Positions 5,989 to 10,315 of a DNA stretch of 10,315 nt are shown here, piece by piece (the first letter of the stretch is position 1; every line of letters starts with the position of its first letter). Source of the stretch: Competibacteraceae bacterium UBA3908 (GTDB lineage: Bacteria; Pseudomonadota; Gammaproteobacteria; Competibacterales; Competibacteraceae). Location of the stretch: positions 59,496-69,810 of the forward strand of contig DGFE01000023.1 in assembly GCA_002391525.1 (NCBI GenBank), written 5' to 3'. The notes under the pieces were generated by a model. That model saw only the letters and a program-made list of their open reading frames with translations. It was not told the origin of the DNA and searched no databases. Made by a program: the position numbers and the translations under genes.

Positions 5989-6575
5989 ATGTGCGTTTTC
6001 GTCCGGGTTCCGTCGCGGCATCCGCGCGTGGCGGCTGGGTGCTGGGTTTGGCGCTGGTCGCGTTGGCGGGATGCGCGCAGCGGGAGCTGACCGATCTGCA
6101 ACAGTTCGTCGAGACCACCAAGCGCACCACGCCGGTGAAAAAGCCCGACCCGCCGCCGGAAATCAAGCCCTACACGCCATTCGCCTATACCGCTCAGGGA
6201 ATCAAGGATCCTTTCCTCGTGGCGCCGTTCGCCCAGGAAGAGGAATTGGAATTGACGCGGGAAGTCGCGGCGCAAGGCGGCGGCTATACCGGCGTTCGAC
6301 CCGATCCGAATCGGGTGCGGGAGGAACTCGAAAAATATTCGCTGGGCTCGCTCAAGATGATGGGCAGCTTTCGCATGGGCGGCGCCAACGAGTTGTGGGC
6401 GCTGGTTCTGGCTCCCGATGGCGTCGTGCACCGGGTTCAGAAAAACAATTACCTGGGCACCAATCACGGCAAGATCGTCAATGTTACGGAGCAGCGGGTC
6501 GATCTGAAGGAGATCGTTCCGGATGGGCCCGGACGCTGGCAGGAACGGGATTCCTTCCTGTCGCTTACCCAATGA
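5985..6575 (+). CDS. pilP: Type IV pilus lipoprotein PilP
   Basis: This is a 196-residue inner-membrane lipoprotein that bridges the PilN/PilO pair to the N0 region of PilQ. A lipoprotein signal peptide is visible: basic start, hydrophobic WVLGLALVALAG, and lipobox L27-A28-G29-C30. The mature protein begins CAQRELTDLQQFVE. A Pro-rich flexible segment follows (VKKPDPPPEIKPYTPFAY, about 46-63), with GIKDPFLVAPF being the conserved PilP motif used in binding its partners. The C-terminal beta domain (about 110-196) contains LGSLKMMGSF, WALVLAPDGVVHRVQKNNYLG and GKIVNVTEQRVDLKEIV, all diagnostic of the family. Translation is coupled to pilO by an ATGA overlap, with AGGA just upstream. Length is slightly above the usual 170-180 residues. 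Confidence 0.95.
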   Translation: MNVRFRPGSVAASARGGWVLGLALVALAGCAQRELTDLQQFVETTKRTTPVKKPDPPPEIKPYTPFAYTAQGIKDPFLVAPFAQEEELELTREVAAQGGGYTGVRPDPNRVREELEKYSLGSLKMMGSFRMGGANELWALVLAPDGVVHRVQKNNYLGTNHGKIVNVTEQRVDLKEIVPDGPGRWQERDSFLSLTQ

Positions 6576-6592
6576 TTCAGGGGGGAAGTGTC

Positions 6593-8875
6593 ATGACAAG
6601 CAGGTCCATGAACGAAGGCCGACATGGCCGGCGGTCAGGCGGGGGATGGCTGCCGCGGTGGTTACCGGTGCTGGGACTGGTCTTGGGGTGGGTGCTGGCA
6701 GGGGGGTGGAGCTCGGCGGCGATGGCGGCCGAGACCGGGCAGCAGCCGGTGTTGCAGGCGGTGGATATCAGCCCGCTGGCCGGCAACCGCTTGCAGATTC
6801 GGTTCCGGCTGTCGGAGGCGCCCAAGGCTCCGCCGAGCAGTTTCACCATCAACGAGCCGGCGCGGATCGTGCTGGACTTTCTGGACACCCGCAACGGCCT
6901 GAGCGCGCGGCAGCAAAGCATCAATGTCGGCGTGGCCGACAAGATCAGCGTGCTGGAAGGCGCCGACCGAACCCGGGCCTCGTTGAATCTGGCACGGCTG
7001 GTGCCATACAACGTGCAGGTGCAGGGTAATTCGGTGTTGCTGACCCTGGACAACGCCGGAGCGCCGTCCGCCAAAACCCCGGCGGCCACGCCGGCCGCGT
7101 CGGTGGCGGCCGCCGCCGCGTCGCGACGGACCGAAGCGCCGCTCACGGCGCCGCGCAATATCGGCGACGTGAGCTTTCGGCGTGGTCCGGGCGGGCAGGG
7201 CGTGATCACGGTCAAGCTGTCCAACCCCGGCATTCCGGTGGATGTCCGGCAGGAAGGCAATCAGATCGTCGCCGACTTTCAGGGGGCGACGCTGCCGCGC
7301 GGTCAGCAGCGGCGGCTGGACGTGACCGATTTCGCCACGCCGGTCACGACCGTGGAAGCGCTGAATCGCGGCAACAACGCCCGGCTGAACATCCAGCCCA
7401 ATCCTCCGTTCGAGTATCTGGCCTATCAGGCCAACGATCTGTACGTGATCGAAGTGCGCCCGCCGCAGAGAACCCCGGAAGAAGAAGAAAAGGAAGCGAT
7501 GTTCGATCCGTCCAAGAAGAAGTACAAGGGCGATTTGCTGTCGTTGAATTTCCAGGACATCGAGGTACGGGCGATCCTGCAGATCCTGGCGGATTTCACC
7601 GGACTGAACATCGTGGTCAGCGACAGCGTGAAAGGCAATCTGACCTTGCGCTTGCAGAACGTGCCCTGGGATCAGGCGCTGGACATCATCCTGCGCACCA
7701 AGGGCCTGACCATGCGGCAGAACGGCAACGTGATTTTCATCGCGCCGACCGAGGAGGTCGCCGCGCGCGAGAAGCTGGATCTGGAATCGCGCAAGACGGT
7801 GGAGGAGTTGATCCCGTTGCGCACCGAGATCATCCAGGTCAATTACGCCAAGGCCAAGGACCTGGCGGAGCTTTTGAAAAAGAAGGGCGGCGAGAAGACG
7901 CAGGAGCAAAGCGTCCTGTCCCCGCGCGGCGATGTCGTGGCGGACGAACGGACCAATACCCTGATCGTCAAGGATGTGCCCGACAAGCTGGCTGAGGTTC
8001 GCGATCTGGTGACGAAGCTTGACATGCCGGCCCGGCAAGTATTGATTGATTCCCGGGTCGTGATCGCCAGCAATGATTTCAGTCGGGATTTGGGTGCGAG
8101 GTTTGGGGTGACCGGATTAGGTCGGAGTGGTAACAATGTGGGTGTAGTCACAGGCAGTCAAATAGGCGCCAATCAGATTATTACCGGCAATGATCCCGAC
8201 ACACCTGGTAACGACGATAATAGTATCGTGGGTAATTTGATCAATACCGGTCAGCCGTTCCCAGCGCCCATTCCGGCACTCAACAATCGCTTGGGCGTGA
8301 ATTTGCCGGCGCCCGGCCCCAGCTTGGCCTTTGCGATTCTGGGTGCCGATTATCTGGTCGACCTCGAACTGTCGGCGTTACAAGCAGAAGGTCAAGGTGA
8401 GGTAGTCTCGAATCCGAAGGTGGTGACGGCGGATTTGAAGAAAGCTACTGTTTTGCAAGGCAGACAGATTCCTTATGCGACAGTCAGCGAGGATGGAACC
8501 AAGGTCGAGTTCAAGGATGCTTTCCTGAAACTGGAAGTGACGCCCCAAATTACGCCGGATGATCGCATCAAGATGGATCTCAAGGTCTCGAAGGACGAGC
8601 AAGGGGCTAATGTTGCGACCTCGACCGGAACGCAACCTACCATTGATAAACGCGAACTTGAAACCCAGGTGATGGTGAATAATGGCGAGACCGTGGTTTT
8701 GGGTGGTGTCTTCGAACAAACCAAGAATGATAGCGTCAGCAAGGTGCCGTTGCTGGGTGATATTCCCTTGTTGGGATATCTGTTCAGAAACACCAGTAAA
8801 TCAAATACAAAACGCGAACTGCTGATCTTCGTAACGCCGCAAATCCTGAAAAATGGTGCGCTTGCCGAGCGTTAA
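6593..8875 (+). CDS. pilQ: Type IV pilus secretin PilQ
   Basis: This is a 760-residue outer-membrane secretin forming the channel for the pilus fibre. I chose ATG at 6593 because GGGGGGAAG lies 4 bases upstream; ATG at 6572, which overlaps the pilP stop, would add seven residues. A long signal peptide ends near AMAAE (44-47). Domains in order are: AMIN 1 (about 52-150), which in this family binds peptidoglycan; an Ala/Pro/Thr linker (153-186); AMIN 2 (about 190-290); N0/STN (310-385, LLSLNFQDIEVRAILQILA); N1 (407-480); and the secretin core (about 483-755). The core includes EVVSNPKVVTADLKKAT, LEVTPQITPD and VPLLGDIPLLGYLFR (718-732). Residues 507-562 are an Asn/Gly/Asp-rich segment at a variable position. 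GC falls from about 61% to about 51% at about 8041 and stays low to the stop. The gene is the last of the operon proper. Confidence 0.96.
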   Translation: MTSRSMNEGRHGRRSGGGWLPRWLPVLGLVLGWVLAGGWSSAAMAAETGQQPVLQAVDISPLAGNRLQIRFRLSEAPKAPPSSFTINEPARIVLDFLDTRNGLSARQQSINVGVADKISVLEGADRTRASLNLARLVPYNVQVQGNSVLLTLDNAGAPSAKTPAATPAASVAAAAASRRTEAPLTAPRNIGDVSFRRGPGGQGVITVKLSNPGIPVDVRQEGNQIVADFQGATLPRGQQRRLDVTDFATPVTTVEALNRGNNARLNIQPNPPFEYLAYQANDLYVIEVRPPQRTPEEEEKEAMFDPSKKKYKGDLLSLNFQDIEVRAILQILADFTGLNIVVSDSVKGNLTLRLQNVPWDQALDIILRTKGLTMRQNGNVIFIAPTEEVAAREKLDLESRKTVEELIPLRTEIIQVNYAKAKDLAELLKKKGGEKTQEQSVLSPRGDVVADERTNTLIVKDVPDKLAEVRDLVTKLDMPARQVLIDSRVVIASNDFSRDLGARFGVTGLGRSGNNVGVVTGSQIGANQIITGNDPDTPGNDDNSIVGNLINTGQPFPAPIPALNNRLGVNLPAPGPSLAFAILGADYLVDLELSALQAEGQGEVVSNPKVVTADLKKATVLQGRQIPYATVSEDGTKVEFKDAFLKLEVTPQITPDDRIKMDLKVSKDEQGANVATSTGTQPTIDKRELETQVMVNNGETVVLGGVFEQTKNDSVSKVPLLGDIPLLGYLFRNTSKSNTKRELLIFVTPQILKNGALAER

Positions 8876-8923
8876 ATCGATTTTGCCGAATTCAAATAAT
8901 TCACTATGAAGGGAGAGTACTCC

Positions 8924-10315
8924 GTGTTTCCGATAATTGGCGGAATATTCCGATGGTTTGCGCTTTTGCTGCTGGGTTTGGTACTGGCGGGTTGTGGTGG
9001 CGGGGGAGGTGATGGTGGTTTTTCCGGCACCGACACCATGAAAGTCAGCATCACCGCCGACAAGACCGTGCTGCAAACCAACCCGACCAATGCAGGACCC
9101 AACCCCGCGGGGCCGTTCACCAACACCCTCACGGTGCAGGTCAAGAAAAACGACCGTCTGTTCCCGGCGCCGAGCGTGGCCATCGATATCGTCTCCGGTT
9201 TGCCCAGCGGCGCGTTGTTCTATCTTGACGGCGACGAAGAACACGAGGATGACGATGGCAATCCGTTGGCGTTCCGGCGCCTGACGTTTGAAGATACCAC
9301 CGGAACGGTAACGGCCCACTTCCATGCCAGCGGCACGCCGGGCACGGTCATCCTGCGGGCATCCGCCGCAGATCCGGATACCAACGAAACCATCGTCGCC
9401 GATCTGACGATCACGGTGGGGCCGGGCGTGAGCACCGGACTGCCGGCGCTGGTGGGCCTCGTCGTCGATTCGTCGCCGCTCTACATCGCCGGCCAGGGCC
9501 GCCAAGAGGTGAAGCGGTTCCAGGTACAGGTGCTGGACGACGCCGGACAACCGGTGCCGAATCCGGCTGGCAACAATCTGCGGTTGCAATTGTTGCCGAA
9601 CCGCCCGAACGGCGGCGAGAGGCTCTCGGCGATTTCCGCCGGGGGTGGCGTCCAGGAAGGCGAGGTCGTCAATACCCGGACCATCAACGGCGTCGCCGAG
9701 GTCGCGCTGCACAGCGGCACCCTGCCGGGCACCGTGGCGATTGCGGCGATTGCCGACCGGGCCGACAACAACGTGGATAACGGGATCCAGAACTCGGTCA
9801 CCGACGTGGACACCATCCCGATCAGCAGCGGCGAAATCGCGTCCCTGACCTTCACCGGTCCTTACCCGGGCGCGGTCGCGCAACGGCGGAACACCCTGCC
9901 GCTGGGCGATGGTGACGACTTCGAATCCGCCACGGGCATTTACAGCCGTAAGATCACCGTGATCGCGGCGGACGAGTTTGGCGCTCCACCGGCTCCCGGT
10001 AAATTTGTTACCTTCCGGCTGATGGACGGCCCCATGACCGGTTATCCCGACGAGGGTCGCGGCGAGTTCACCATCGCCGGAACCGACGGCAATCCGCAGG
10101 AGGGTGGCAACACCTTCTCGACGCCCGGCGGCGGCAGTTCGCTGGCCGGCACCCGGGTCAACTGCCAGTTGGTGCTGGAAGGCGGGCCGGGTCAGGTGGG
10201 CGGCTGGATCGTGACTGGCGTGTCCGGTCCCAGTCTGTTGAGCGTCAGCACGCCGTTCAATGCCGTGACCGATACCGGGTTCACCGTGCCCTACACGGTG
10301 GGTTGTCCGCCTTAT
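8924..10315 (+). CDS. Large lipoprotein with Ig-like domains, 5' part
   Basis: This runs off the right edge after 464 residues. I prefer GTG at 8924 because AAGGGAGAG (8908-8916) lies 7 bases upstream; ATG at 8906 is in frame but has no Shine-Dalgarno. The signal peptide (IFRWFALLLLGLV) ends in lipobox L21-A22-G23-C24, followed by a Gly-rich linker. Residue +2 is Gly, not Asp, so outer-membrane sorting is plausible. The rest looks all-beta with about three Ig-like modules: about 39-170 (KVSITADKTVL ... DLTITVG), 175-300 (PALVGLVVDSSPLY ... TVAIAAIADRADNN) and from about 305 (SLTFTGPYPG ... KITVIAADEFGAP). They resemble invasin/Big-type bacterial Ig-like domains. An acidic run, DGDEEHEDDDG (102-112), could bind calcium. 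Cys414 and Cys461 could form a disulfide. It starts 48 bases after pilQ with no terminator between. Its function is not known; a surface or pilus-associated role is inferred. Confidence 0.82.
   Translation, partial: MFPIIGGIFRWFALLLLGLVLAGCGGGGGDGGFSGTDTMKVSITADKTVLQTNPTNAGPNPAGPFTNTLTVQVKKNDRLFPAPSVAIDIVSGLPSGALFYLDGDEEHEDDDGNPLAFRRLTFEDTTGTVTAHFHASGTPGTVILRASAADPDTNETIVADLTITVGPGVSTGLPALVGLVVDSSPLYIAGQGRQEVKRFQVQVLDDAGQPVPNPAGNNLRLQLLPNRPNGGERLSAISAGGGVQEGEVVNTRTINGVAEVALHSGTLPGTVAIAAIADRADNNVDNGIQNSVTDVDTIPISSGEIASLTFTGPYPGAVAQRRNTLPLGDGDDFESATGIYSRKITVIAADEFGAPPAPGKFVTFRLMDGPMTGYPDEGRGEFTIAGTDGNPQEGGNTFSTPGGGSSLAGTRVNCQLVLEGGPGQVGGWIVTGVSGPSLLSVSTPFNAVTDTGFTVPYTVGCPPY

Noticed and set aside
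5927..6592. In-frame upstream extension of pilQ by 222 codons.
   Set aside because: It overlaps pilP in another frame, its translation is Gly/Arg-rich without PilQ similarity, and the signal peptide and Shine-Dalgarno place the start at 6593.
6662..8038. A 458-residue minus-strand frame opposite pilQ.
   Set aside because: It is the antisense shadow of a well-recognised gene, with His/Arg/Gln-rich composition and no known domain.
8876..8923. GAATTCAAATAATTC between pilQ and the lipoprotein gene as a terminator or promoter.
   Set aside because: The stem would be only 5 A/T-rich pairs, and no convincing -35/-10 pair can be placed.
8801..9883. A 360-residue minus-strand frame opposite the end of pilQ and the lipoprotein gene.
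   Set aside because: The plus-strand frame has a ribosome binding site, lipoprotein signal and beta-domain pattern; the minus frame shows only Arg/Gly-rich shadow composition.

Overview
The window looks like chromosomal DNA of a moderately GC-rich gammaproteobacterium. The evidence is a complete pilMNOPQ operon for the type IV pilus (T4P) alignment subcomplex and secretin, the 3' part of gpsA, and DUF1289, DUF2889 and small acidic proteins of proteobacterial type. The Competibacter/Chromatiales side of the class is possible, but that is only an impression. Hand counts give about 61% GC in the middle of pilQ (7201-8040) and about 51% at its 3' end (8041-8880).

Layout. Positions 1-713 (+) are the C-terminal two thirds of gpsA (glycerol-3-phosphate dehydrogenase, phospholipid precursor supply). 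Convergent to it is a two-gene unit on the minus strand: a Cys-rich DUF1289 protein (1612-1397) followed by a DUF2889 protein (1355-747). A 737-base stretch (1613-2349) has no clear gene. It contains several inverted repeats, one 55-codon reading frame with a good ribosome binding site, and a more AT-rich second half with a REP-like hairpin. Next come a 90-residue acidic protein of unknown function (2350-2622, +) and, convergent to it, a nucleotidyltransferase-like protein with a degenerate metal site (3397-2783, -).

From 3622 to 8875 (+) runs pilM-pilN-pilO-pilP-pilQ. Its genes are separated by 1 base (pilM/pilN), ATGA overlaps (pilN/pilO, pilO/pilP) and 17 bases (pilP/pilQ). PilM (cytoplasmic, actin-like) binds the N-terminal INLLP motif of PilN. 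PilN and PilO are bitopic inner-membrane proteins that pair in the periplasm. The lipoprotein PilP links them to the outer-membrane secretin PilQ, through which the pilus passes. A likely extended -10 promoter lies just upstream of pilM.

Only 48 bases after pilQ, where aroK/aroB commonly sit in gammaproteobacteria, begins a large lipoprotein with apparent immunoglobulin-like domains. It runs off the right edge of the window. A surface or periplasmic lipoprotein joined to the pilus operon is the most interesting item here. Next are the low-GC patch covering the secretin core of pilQ and the structured intergenic stretch 1613-2349.
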